64,000 nucleotides of DNA from Lewinellaceae bacterium SD302 (GTDB lineage: Bacteria; Bacteroidota; Bacteroidia; Chitinophagales; Saprospiraceae): NCBI GenBank assembly GCA_002591745.1, contig PDLQ01000009.1, positions 124,001 to 188,000 on the forward strand. Reading direction: 5' to 3'. The first letter of the stretch is position 1; each line of letters opens with the position of its first letter. This document shows, one piece after another, positions 1 through 10,900 of the stretch. A program made the translations under genes and the position numbers. The notes under the pieces were generated by a model, which was not told the origin of the DNA, did not search any database, and worked only from the letters and a program-made list of their open reading frames with translations.

Positions 1-196
1 GAATGCCCAACTGTTTGATCGTTAAAAAGACATGTTCCAGGTATTCTGGCCGGATGCGGCCGCTATCCATATCGTCGATCCTGAGGAGCAAGCTCCCTTG
101 CTCTCTCTTGACCAGGGCATCCGTCAGCAAAAAATTAAAAGCGTTACCCCGGTGAAGAAAACCCGAAGGCGTTGGCGCGATTCTGCTTTTGATCAT
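1..196 (-). CDS. Glutamyl-tRNA synthetase family protein (GltX/GluQ type), N-terminal part only
   Basis: The minus strand opens with ATG at 196, preceded in frame by a TAA stop, and stays open to the window edge, so 65 codons are visible. The N-terminus carries the class I glutamyl-tRNA synthetase nucleotide-binding signature: R-I-A-P-T-P-S-G at residues 5-12, then L-H-R-G-N, the HIGH-equivalent, and later R-I-D-D-M-D-S-G-R, which in this family contacts the amino acid. The family activates glutamate with ATP. Full GltX charges tRNA-Glu, whereas the short GluQ paralogue modifies queuosine in tRNA-Asp. The GN after LH and the early start resemble the short, stand-alone Bacteroidota forms more than housekeeping GltX, but the missing C-terminus prevents a decision. 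Confidence 0.8.
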   Translation of the reverse strand, partial: MIKSRIAPTPSGFLHRGNAFNFLLTDALVKREQGSLLLRIDDMDSGRIRPEYLEHVFLTIKQLGI

Positions 197-337
197 GGTT
201 TAGCCCGTTTTCAAGCCAGTAAATGACAGCAACATAAGAAATCCTGACCGACCGACGTTGAATCCACACCCTTTCACTTCTATTAAGGCTGATCATGATT
301 TTATTTCCTGGTCGGCCACAAAGCAACTCAACTCGGT

Positions 338-1162
338 ATGTCCAGCTTTTCCCCCTCCTGCTTATTATCCATTTTTCTGCTAGTGTTTTTGGGTCTTACC
401 ACTCCGCTGTTTGCTCAAACGCCCTACGGATCCCCCAAGGCAAACGAAAAAATGCTTGGCCTGGAAGACGTCAACCTGATCGATCAGATGATGGTTTATA
501 TTCCTGGCGTAGGCTCCCCCAGTCGTGAAGCACTGGAAAGGCAAAATATCAAAGCCTACATGATGCCCATCCGGCAATGCTCCGACCTGAATTTGGAGTG
601 GGCCTACGCGCTCACTAGTGGGGTTGAGTATTACGTCAACCTGAATAACAACTACAAGGACAATCTCAGCCCGGATTACCTCGCCCTGAGTCTGGCCGGA
701 CAGGGAACCCGCCCTAACCTGATCGATGGTTTTAAATTCCTGGTGGAAAACGGTACCGTTTCCGCCAGTATCGTCCCGTTTGGCAGCCAGACCATTCCCA
801 GAGCCGTATTTAACGTTCCCCGGTTCACCATCACCAATTACGCCTATCTCTTCCGTCCTACTACCCGGGAACGCAACCGTATTTTTGAACTGCGCAAAGC
901 ATTGTCCCGCGGCAATCCCGTTATCGTAGAACTCAGCACCGCCGCTGACTTCAGTACCCTTAAGTCGCCCATCTATCAGATCAACCAACCTCCAACGGAA
1001 ACCCATTACCTCACCATCGTGGGTTACGATGAATCCGAAAAGACTTTTGAGTTACGTTCGAGCTTTGGTCGTCACTGGGCGGATGCCGGGTACGTAAGAA
1101 TCTCTTACGATGATCTGGCACGCTATGCGAATAACGGGTACGTGATTATTCCTAAGCAGTAG
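338..1162 (+). CDS. Secreted papain-fold (C1A-like) protein without catalytic Cys and Asn
   Basis: 274 codons with a signal peptide (hydrophobic residues 9-24, cleavage expected after L-F-A at 27). The papain-family blocks are recognisable in order. P-I-R-Q-C-S-D-L-N-L-E-W-A-Y-A (77-91) aligns without gaps to the canonical P-V-x-x-Q-G-x-C-G-S-C-W-A-F-A block. H-Y-L-T-I-V-G-Y-D matches the catalytic-His block, and R-S-S-F-G-R-H-W-A-D-A-G-Y matches the N-S-W-G-x-x-W-G-x-x-G-Y block. In this alignment the nucleophile Cys is Glu87, the oxyanion Gln is Cys81, and the catalytic Asn is Ser; only the His remains. The fold is therefore likely kept while peptidase activity is lost, suggesting a binding or inhibitor role outside the cytoplasm. 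It diverges from the tRNA-synthetase-like gene, and its stop lies 1 nt from the convergent SSB-like gene. Confidence 0.7.
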   Translation: MSSFSPSCLLSIFLLVFLGLTTPLFAQTPYGSPKANEKMLGLEDVNLIDQMMVYIPGVGSPSREALERQNIKAYMMPIRQCSDLNLEWAYALTSGVEYYVNLNNNYKDNLSPDYLALSLAGQGTRPNLIDGFKFLVENGTVSASIVPFGSQTIPRAVFNVPRFTITNYAYLFRPTTRERNRIFELRKALSRGNPVIVELSTAADFSTLKSPIYQINQPPTETHYLTIVGYDESEKTFELRSSFGRHWADAGYVRISYDDLARYANNGYVIIPKQ

Positions 1163-1163
1163 T

Positions 1164-1478
1164 TCAATCCCCCAGGAAGGTAAACTGATCTACCCGAATT
1201 TCCGGTGTAATCACCTGCTCGCCCAGGCTGTTTTCAAACTGATGGTAGCTCAACTTGCCCCGTAGCGCAATCTGGCTCCCCCGTTTCAAGTAAGTGTGTA
1301 ATTGCAGACCGATTGGCCCCCAGGCTAGACACTGATGGGTATCCGGCTCGTGGTTCTCATTCGGCGTGGCTACTTTGAAGCGTATCAAATCTGCCGCCGC
1401 CCTTTCTGTAGTAGTATAGAATATGTGATCCACTACCCTTCCAATCAGGTTGACCCGATTCAGATTCAGACCTGTCAT
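1164..1478 (-). CDS. SSB-like OB-fold protein, second of a tandem pair
   Basis: 104 codons with the single-stranded-DNA-binding OB-fold pattern: N-R-V-N-L-I-G-R-V at the start, then F-K-V-A-T-P-N-E, the C-L-A-W-G strand, L-K-R-G-S-Q-I-A-L-R-G-K-L, and P-E-I-R-V-D-Q-F at the end. It stops directly after the OB fold (ending F-L-G-D) and lacks the flexible tail and the acidic D-D-D-x-P-F tip with which housekeeping SSB recruits repair proteins. Its ATG overlaps the TGA of the upstream SSB-like gene by 4 nt (ATGA), so the two are translationally coupled and may form a heteromer. Housekeeping SSB is probably elsewhere. A PriB-like or competence-related role is possible but not shown. Confidence 0.85.
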   Translation of the reverse strand: MTGLNLNRVNLIGRVVDHIFYTTTERAAADLIRFKVATPNENHEPDTHQCLAWGPIGLQLHTYLKRGSQIALRGKLSYHQFENSLGEQVITPEIRVDQFTFLGD

Positions 1479-1837
1479 ATCGCTTCGTTTAGTTGGTTCC
1501 CGAATACTGCCGCGGGTTTGGGTCTGGCCAGGGCCAAAAACTCGTAGACGTGTATTTCCGTACGATAGTAACGCTCACCGTTACGTTGGTGCAAACGATT
1601 GCGTAGTTCCCCCCTTACGTAGACCTCACTACCCTTTTTAAAGTTGCGGTCGATCTCGCGGGCGATCGTACGCCAGGCCGTGAGGTTAAAATATTGGTTG
1701 CCATCCTGCTCCCCGCTTTCTCCCCTGAAGGTCCGTAGTCTGAAATTGGCTACGTAAGTTCCGTCGGAGAGCATTCTCAATTCAGGGTCCGCAGCCAGAG
1801 AGCCGGCCAGCTGAACCGAATTATTCATCATGCGCAT
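1475..1837 (-). CDS. SSB-like OB-fold protein, first of a tandem pair
   Basis: About 120 codons. The N-terminal N-N-S-V-Q-L-A-G-S-L and the blocks F-R-L-R-T-F-R-G, F-N-L-T-A-W, G-S-E-V-Y-V-R-G-E-L-R-N-R and Y-R-T-E-I-H-V-Y-E-F are those of the SSB OB fold that binds single-stranded DNA. After the fold there are only about 20 residues (rich in A, P and N), and no acidic C-terminal tip. The start was placed at ATG 1837; ATGs at 1831 and 1828 are equally possible, and an upstream TTG at 1867 is less likely. It is the first gene of a two-gene operon with the 1164-1478 paralogue. Upstream lie two 16-bp direct repeats that could be its operator. Confidence 0.85.
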   Translation of the reverse strand: MRMMNNSVQLAGSLAADPELRMLSDGTYVANFRLRTFRGESGEQDGNQYFNLTAWRTIAREIDRNFKKGSEVYVRGELRNRLHQRNGERYYRTEIHVYEFLALARPKPAAVFGNQLNEAI

Positions 1838-1900
1838 AGATCTATTGTTTGGTAATTGATGCACCAAACATCGGACCGCTTTGCACGACTACTCGTGTAT

Positions 1901-1936
1901 TAAACGATTATTTACGTTTTTAAACGATTATAAACG
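1901..1936. repeat. Two 16-bp direct repeats upstream of the SSB-like pair
   Basis: The unit TAAACGATTATTTACG (1901-1916) recurs as TAAACGATTATAAACG (1921-1936), 14 of 16 identical with a 20-bp period, so both copies face the same side of the helix. It lies in the AT-rich gap between the end of the giant gene and the start of the SSB-like operon, about 65 bp upstream of the start codon on the minus strand. The spacing and position suit a repressor or activator site; this is inference. Confidence 0.5.
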
Positions 1937-1937
1937 C

Positions 1938-4900
1938 TTAGTCATTTCCATCCCAGAAGAAGCTTCCTGCTCCTACATTTGTCAATTCTATTTCCACCAG
2001 GGCCGGAACGCTGGGTACCACGGGACCATTCCCGTAGTCCTCAAAGAACTGGAATTGCAGAATTAAAGTACCGGAATTCAATCCTTCGGTGTCAATCTGC
2101 AAGTTCTCTTGCATTGGATTCAGCAGGTCATTCTCCTGGATTCCAGTAGGGCCGGGATTTACAATTGTCCATTGATACGTGACCGTAGTACTTTGACTGG
2201 CCGGCAGCGCATTGCCCTGCAACGTGAGAATAAACGGCCCTTTGTTGCAGAAGGTAACTTCACCAACAACGTCCGACGTTCCTTGTGGGCGCACCGTTAG
2301 CAGAACCTGGCTCAGCACAAAACACCCTGTACTCGGGTCTTCCAGTCGAGCAATCAGTGCTCCTCCGTCAGCGCTCTCATAGTTTGCCGGATCAATGATG
2401 GCATCAGTTTCCGCTTCGGCATCCGCCAGTGATTCGTAGAATGTGACCAGGTACGGTCCGGGACCAGCTTGCAGATCATTATCTAAATCAGCGTCGGTGG
2501 TGTTACTTTCAGCCATAGGGTCTAGGGCATCGTTGAGGTTGAATGTCGCCGTAGCACCACCAGTTTCATCAGGTATTTCCTCCAGGGTCACCGTTAGTTG
2601 TGGCGGCGGCGGCGTGGCGCTGGCGGTGGTTACGAAGAAGGAGCACTCGGCCTGGTTATTATTGCCGTCCGTTACCGTCAAGGTTACCTCGACCGTAGTG
2701 TTCAGTTCCGTCAGTAATGTGTCCGGGTCGGGGCTTTGAACAATCGTTAGCAAGTTGCTGGCACAATTATCATCCGCAGTGCCGAGACTGGTATAATCCG
2801 GCAACGTAAAGCCACAGTCTACTCCGCTGTCGATAGTCGTACTCGGTGGACAAATGATGCTCGGTGGATCATCGTCCAGTAAGGTCACCGTCAAACTACA
2901 GTCGTTGACATTACCAAAGCCGTCTTCAATCGTCAGCGTCACCAGCCGGGTACTTCCCTGCCCGCTGATGGGTGTTCCGGGCACCGGATTTTGAATGATG
3001 GAAATATCTGGTATCGGGCTACAATTGTCCATGATCGTCGCATCGGTATAATCCGGGATCATCGCATCGCAGTTAGCATCGGTGAAGATGGTGTCATTGG
3101 CCGGGCAGTCGATCGTTGGGCGGATGGTATCGCTCAGGGTGATCGTGGCCGAACAGTCCGTCGCATTGCCATTCCGATCGTCTACCGTAAACAACACTGC
3201 TACTTGCGTAGCCCCACCACTGAAAATTGTTCCCGGTTCCGGTGACTGGGTAATGAGCATGTCTGCCTGGACCTCGCAATTATCGCTGGTTGTTAGTTCA
3301 GGGCGGTAATCTTCCAATATGGTTTCGCAGTTGTCATCTACAAAAACCGTCACATCAGGTGGGCAAACATCGATGGTCGGCGCGGTATCGTCCAACAGGA
3401 TAACGTCAAAAGTGCATTCGGCGAAATTACCGCTGCCATCCGTCACCCGTAAGGTGATCAATTGTGTAGAGCTATCGCCCATCAAAGTCACCGTTCCGGC
3501 AGCCGGGGTTTGGGTGATCGTCAGGTTGCTCATGTCTCCGCAAGTAGAGCTGGTGTTTGCCAGGGGGGTGTAATCGGGCACGTCGGCCTCACAACTGCCG
3601 TCGGCAGTCAGGGTTTGGCGGCCGGGGCAAACAATGGTGGGATCGGTCTGGTCGATCAGTTCCACTTCAAAATCACAAGCGCTGGTATTCCCATTTCCAT
3701 CATCGGCCGTCAGGGTCACTACGACGATCATGTTCGGGTCCGGCGGATTGTTCATAAAGACCGTACCGGCGGAGGGCAGCTGGCTAACCACGATAGCTGT
3801 CTCGTCCGTACAGTTGTCCGCCACGGTGGCATTATCCGTATAATCCGGCAGGTCGACCGGGCACATCCCGTCCACGCTCAGCGTATCCCGGGGTGGGCAG
3901 GTGATCGTTGGCGACACCGTATCCCGCAGCGTCACTACAAAGTCGCAGCTAACGTTATTACCGCTGCGGTCGGTCACTTCAATGGTGACCGTCTGGCTCG
4001 TATTCGCTCCATTCAGTGGCAGTCCGGCAGCGGGCGATTGTACGTAGGTCAGTTCCGTGACTGCATTATCACAGTTATCTTCAGCTATAGCCAGATCACG
4101 GTAATCCGGCAGAGTCGCCGCGCACAATTCATCGCCAAAAATTTCCTGAGCAGGTGGACAGCTTACCGTTGGGTCAATTGCATCTCCCAGCTCTACCGTG
4201 AATACGCAGAACGTACTGTTGCCTGTACTATCGGTGGCGGTAATGGTCACGTCCAGGCTTTCTTCAAAACCGGAGAAAGTGAAGCCAGCAGCCGGATTTT
4301 GGGTCAGGACTAACGAAGTAGCCGTGTTCGGGGGGACACAGTTATCACTTGCCTGCGCCAGACCAATGTAATCTCCGATCGTGACGATACAAGTAGCATC
4401 GGAAAGCTCGGTTTGAGTTGGCGGGCAGGTCAGCATCGGTTCTACATTATCCCGGATTTCCAATTGAAAAGCACAGTTGGTCGTGTCCCCATTGCCATCG
4501 TCGGCCGTTAACGTAACTGTCTGATTCTGGACGCCTACGAAGCTACTACCCAGTGTGGGCGCCTGGGTAATGACCAAGTTGCCACCAAAATTCGGTGTAC
4601 AGTTATCTTCCACTACGGCCAGGCCGGTGTAATCTCCGACCATGACCTCACAGTTGGCGTCGGCAAATTGTGTTTGGGTTGGTGGACAAACGATGCTCGG
4701 TGGGTCATCGTCCAATAAACGGACGGTAAAGTTGCAGCTCCTTGTATTCCCGTTTCCGTCATCGGCCGTCAGCGTGATTGTTTCTAACGTTTCGTCACTG
4801 TCTAAAATGGTTCCCGGCGCAGCGAGTTGGCTGATGGTGATGTTTTCGCTGGTCGTACAATTGTCCATCGCCACAGCTTGCACCCGGTAGTCAGGGATGG

Positions 4901-7900
4901 CAGCCATACAATCGGAATCGGTAAAAATGGTGTCGTTAGCGGGGCAAACGATCATCGGGCGCACCGTATCCCGGAAGCTTACCGTTACGACACAATTGAC
5001 GGTGTTGCCATTTTGATCATCCGCCGTGAGTGTGGCATCAATACTTGTACCTTCTCCCGTGTAGGTAGTTCCCGCCAGCGGTTGCTGACTGATTAGTATC
5101 GGGTTTCCACTTACTGCCGGCGCGCAATTATCCGCGGCAGTTGTGAGGGGTACCAGGTCCGGCAATGTTCCCGCACAAACTTCATCCAGGAAGATCGTCG
5201 TGTCGTTCGGACAATCGATCACCGGAGGAATAACATCATCCAGCCTCACTTCGAAGGTGCAACTGGTCGTATTGCCGTTGCCATCATCGGCTGTGAGCGT
5301 AACGGGAATGATCGTTCCTTCGTTTGCAAAGATCGTTCCCGGCGCGGGTTGCTGACCAACCGTTGTGGTCATCGCGCTACAATTATCATTGCTAGTTGCT
5401 TCGCTGGTATAATCTGGCAGTTCGAATGCACAGTTACCGTCTATCAGCTCTACCTTATTCTCCGGGCATTCAACACTCGGGGAAATCGTGTCTTGCAGGC
5501 TCAGTTCAAAACTACAAGTGGTCATATTTCCACTGGCATCCGTTACGGTCAGCGTAATTTCCTGTACCGCTCCCTGTCCATTGATCTGAGTACCGGCCGG
5601 TGGTGCTTGCATTACGACCAGGTCGTCTGCATCCGTACAATTATCGATTGGAGCGATCCGGTTCCGGTAATCCTCTATAGTAAAGGTGCAACTGGCGTCC
5701 GGATTAGCAATCGTATCTATTGCGCAGACCGGAATTATCGGTGACGTAGTATCTTCCAGACTGAGCTCAAAAGCACAGCTTACTACGTTTCCATTTCCAT
5801 CGTTGGCCGTTAGCGTGATCGTCTGGCTCGTAAAAGCTCCGTTCAAAACCGTGCCCGGCAAAGGAAACTGGGTGTAAACGATCTGATCACCGGTAGCCGT
5901 AGTGGCGGTCGTACCCGTGGGTCGGCAATTATCATCGGCGCTGGCCGGAGTCGTTACCCAGTAATCGGGGATCGTAAAGGCACAGCCGGCATCTACCGCT
6001 TCCGTTTGGTCGGCCGGGCAATCCACGATGGTCGGTGCAGTGCGGTCAAAAGGGGTAACGATGAAACTGCAATTCACTGAATTCCCCGACCCGTCGGTAG
6101 CGGTCAGCGTGATCGTCTCCGTAGCCAAGTGTCCGCTGATCAATGTTCCGGGCGCGGGCACTTGAGTGACCGTGATCATATTCCCCTGGTCACAACTGCT
6201 GCTGGTCGTAGCATCACCTGTGTAATCCGGAATGGGAACGGTGCAGTCGTCATCTGCCGTCAATTCCTGGTCGGCGGGGCAATTGATCATCGGCTCAGTT
6301 GTGTCTTCCAGAACTACCGTAAAGACACATTCGGTCGTATTTCCGCTTTCGTCTTCGGCCATTATCATCACTTCCTGAGTGGTGCCGTCTCCGCTCAGCT
6401 CCAAGCCGGCGGCCGGCATTTGGGTGATTATCATTGCCGTCGGGTCACTACAGTTATCCATGGACTGGGCCGCTCCGGTGTAATCGTTCAGGTTGATCAC
6501 ACAAACACCGTCTACACTAATCGTATCGTTGGCCGGGCAGATGACCACAGGATCAATCGTATCGATCAGCGTCACCTCGAAAGTACAACTGGTCGCGTTG
6601 TTGTTTTCGTCCGTAACGGTCAGGGTAATTTCGGTTATAGTACCCGCCTCGCTCAAGGTCGATCCTGCCGCAGGGCTTTGGGTAACGGTAAGCGATCCTT
6701 CCTCCGTGCAATTATCCGAAATCTCCGGCAGACCGGTATAATCCGGCACCAGAGCGGTACAGTTGGCGTCCGTAGCCAGGGTCGTATCGTTCGGACAGCT
6801 TATCGTCGGCGGAGTCAGATCGGTCACCTCCACAGTAATGATACAGTTGCTGCTATTTCCACTTTCATCAGTAGCGGTAATCGTCAGTTCTTCCGAAGTT
6901 CCCAGCCCTGAGATCATGGTTCCGGGTGGAGCAGTCTGGGTGAGGTTGACTGACAAAGTAGCCGTGCAATTGTCGCTGACGCTGATGCTGTCTCGATAAT
7001 CGGCGATCGACACGATACAGCTTTCATCTCCTGCCACCACGCTGAGAGGCGGACAAACCAGTTCCGGCGGCGTATTGTCGGCGACGATTACCGTAAATGA
7101 ACAATCGGCAGTGTTGCCGTTGCCATCGTCGGCCGTTAACGTAAGGGTATTGACACCCAGTTCCGAGAAAGTGGTTCCAGCCGATGGTATTTGGTCCACA
7201 GCAATCATTCCTGCCCCGGTACAGTTATCACTTACCATCACCAGATCCGTATAATCCGGCAGGTCGACCGAGCAATTCTCATCCGTAAAGATCACCTGGT
7301 CGGCCGGGCAGGCAATGCTCGGCGGGGTTTGATCTTCCAGGCGGGCAAAGAAGGAACAACTCACCGTGTTGCCGTTGCCATCATCGGCGGTCAGGGTAAT
7401 TTCTTCAGCCGTTCCATCTCCGGTGATTATCGTACCGGGAGCCGGCATCTGGGAAATTCGGATCAGGTCGATGGCCGTACAGTTGTCATCCACCTGGGCC
7501 AGACTGGTGTAATCCGGGATCAAGCCCATACAATTGTCGTCGGCTACGATAATTTGCAGGAGCGGACATTCAATCGTCGGAGGCGTATTATCTTCCAGGG
7601 TAATATTGAAGCTGCACTGAGACTGGTTGCCGTTTCCGTCGTCAGCCGTTACCACTGCTTCTATGCTAGTCAAATGACCGCTGAAAGTGGCTCCGATACC
7701 GGGCTGCTGAGTCAATACAATATCCATCTGGGCCGTACAGTTGTCCGTGGCGTTCACCATTGGCCGCAGGTCAGGGAGGTCGTACTCACAGTCTCCATCC
7801 AGATCTACGGTCGTGTCTGGCGGGCAGGCGATCTGGGGCGGTACATTATCAACCAGTTCTACTTCCAACGTACAATCCGTCGAATTACCATTGCCGTCGT

Positions 7901-10900
7901 CGGCCGTCAGGGTGATAAGGTTGGCCGCGCCTTGTCCGTTCAGAATCGTTCCGGGGGCCGGCAATTGACTGACCGTTATCATTCCACCCGTAGCGCAGTT
8001 ATCCATTGTCGTCGCCAATCCACGGTAGTCACCGATTAATGCATCACAATTTTCGTCGGGGTTAATCACCTGCATGCCGGGACAAATAATATCCGGGCGG
8101 ATGGTATCCTGCAGATTGATCTCGAAAGTACAGCTACTGGTATTACCGCTGCCATCGGTGGCTTCGATTGTGATCAGCTGATCAGTGTCATCTCCGCTCA
8201 GTACCGTTCCGGGAGCCGGAGATTGAGTGATCACTACGTCACCCTGAGCGGTACAGTTATCCAGTTTCTCGGCTTCGCTCCGGTAATCGGGAATGACGGC
8301 TTCACAATCGCCATTAACGAAAAGGGTATCCGGGGCCGGACACTGCAGATTCGGCGGGAAGGTATCCTGCACGGTCACCATAAATACGCAGTTGGAGATA
8401 TTTCCGTCCGCGTCCTCGGCCGTAATAGTTACTTCCTGGTTGCCGTCCGGACCCTGAACCGGTGCGTTTTCAGCAGGACTCTGCGTCAGAACAATGCTAC
8501 CAACCGGCGAACAATTGTCTTCCACCAGTGCCTGGTCCCTGAAGTCATCCAGGTAATACTGGCAAGCGGCGTCCACTGGTTTGACTGTATCAATCGGGCA
8601 GGTCAATACCGGTGGCAAGGTGTCGATCAGGGTCACCAGAAAATCACAGGAAGTAATGTTTCCATTAGCGTCTTCGGCATTCAGGGTTACCGTTTGTGGC
8701 ACATTGAGTTGGGCCGAGGGAAGTATCGTTCCCGCCATTGGCGTTTGGACGAAAGTTACCCCAGCCGCCGGGCTCATACATTCATTGGAAACTTCGGCCT
8801 GATCACTGTAGTCGAGTAAGGTACCGGTGCAGTCATCATTACTGGCAATCACGATCTGACCGCCGGGACAGGTCAGGTTCAGCGGTACGTTGTCTACCAG
8901 TGTAACATCGAAAACGCAATCTTCGGTATTGCCATTTCCGTCGTCGGCCGTGATCGTTACAGTCACCACCGTCCCATTGTTCATAAAGGTCATCCCGGGG
9001 GAGGGAGCCTGCGTTAAGATGATTTCTTCCTGAGCACGGCAATTGTCCAACACCGTTACATTATCGGAATAATCGGGCAGAGCGATGGGGCAACTGTCGT
9101 CAGTCGTCAGGGTTTGGTTATCCGGACAAGTAACCGGATCGGGCGGACTCTGATCCTCAAAAGTCACCAGCGAGGTACAGGTCGTTTGATTGCCATCCGA
9201 GTCGGTGATCGTATAAGTGACTTCCACGTTGGTTCCGTCACCACTGTATGTGGTTCCGGGCTCGGGACTTTGGATGATCGTCAACGCACTCCCGGAGCAA
9301 TTATCATCGGCCATTACTACGCCGGTACGGTCGGGTATCTCGCCGTTACAATCTTCGTCCAGGGCAATGACGGTATCTACCGGGCAAATGACTGTCGGTC
9401 GGATCGTGTCCTGCAAATCCACCTGGAAAGAGCATGTACCCGTATTTCCGGAAGCGTCCGTAGCCGTCAGGGTCACCATAATAATGGAGCTGTCCAAGCT
9501 GACGTAATTCGTATTCTCGGCCGGATTTTGAGTAACCATGATGGATGCTTCATCCGTACAGTTATCCGTAGGCGTGCCGAGCGCGGTGAAGTCGGGCAAG
9601 TTCACCGAGCAAGCCCCATCCAGGTAGATGACCTGCGGAGCAGGGCAAACGATATCCGGATTGGTTTGATCCGTTGGCGTTACGGTAAAGGTGCAGTTTG
9701 CGGAATTACCCGCCTGATCCGTCGCAGTGATCGTAATCGTCTCAGGCGTATTCAAACTGGTCAGTGCCGTGCCAATCGGACTTTGGACCAGCATGATGTC
9801 CACTACCTCACTGCAATTATCTGCGGTAGTCGCATTGGCCCGGTAATCCGGAAGGTTGAAGGCACAATTATTATCAACGGCCACGGTCAGATCGGCCGGA
9901 CAGGCAATACTCGGCGGGGTGACATCTGCAGTGCTTACCGTGAAACTACAGTTGGCCAGGTTACCGTTACCGTCGTTGGCCGTGATTGTTACCGTTTGTT
10001 GCTGGTTATGGCCGGCCAGTACCGTACCCAGTCCCGGGCTTTGGATCAGTTCGATCATACCGCTCATCGTACAGCCGTCGGCAGGCGTGGCGCTACCGGT
10101 AAAATCAGGAATCTCTACTTGGCAATCACTGTCCAGATTCAGTACTTGGTTAGCCGGACAAACCACGGTAGGGTCACTTTCGTCCGTCAGGGTTACGTTG
10201 AATTGACAAGTGGTCGCGTTGCCATTATTGTCATCTACCGTAAAAGTGACGGCCACGATCGTATTTGCTCCACTCACGGTACTTCCAGCTGGTGGACTTT
10301 GGGTAATGGTCAGGCTGGCTACGTCCGTGCAATTATCGCTTGCACTGAGTTGTCCGCTATAATCGGGCAGCACCGCCATACAACCGGCATCCAGTACCAA
10401 CTCCTGGGCCAGTGGGCAGGTGACGATCGGTGGGCTGTTGTCCTCCAAGGTCAGTTGTACGCTACAGTTAGCCGTGTTTCCGTTACCGTCGTCGGCCGTC
10501 AGCACCACAGTTTGTATTGTCCCGTCGTTGCTCAAAACAGTATTCGGGGCTACATCCTGGCTAACAGTAATTTGTGCGGAGAGCGTACAATTGTCACTTA
10601 CCGTGGCCTGGCTGGCCAGATTGGGCACCGTCGCTTCGCAATTGCCATCAACAACAAGTATTTGATCGGCCGGACAGTCGATCACCGGGTCAGCCTGGTC
10701 TTCTAGGACGACCGTAATGACGCACTGATCAATATTATTATTTTCATCCGTGGCCGTGATGGTCACCGATTGGGTAGTTCCGGCTCCGGAAATTACCGTG
10801 GCAGGAGCCGGACTTTGGGTCAGCGAAATTTCTCCGGGGCCGCTGCAATTATCTGTGGCCGAGCTGTTCATGGTATAATCCGGCAAACTGGCTGTACAGT

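Noticed and set aside
9114-10706. A 530-codon open frame on the plus strand opposite the giant gene, and similar antisense frames (e.g. 3462-4313, 7191-8039)
   Set aside because: They lie exactly opposite HYR repeats; the repeated D-D-G-N-G-N codons leave their antisense open. No start context, signal or domain was seen.
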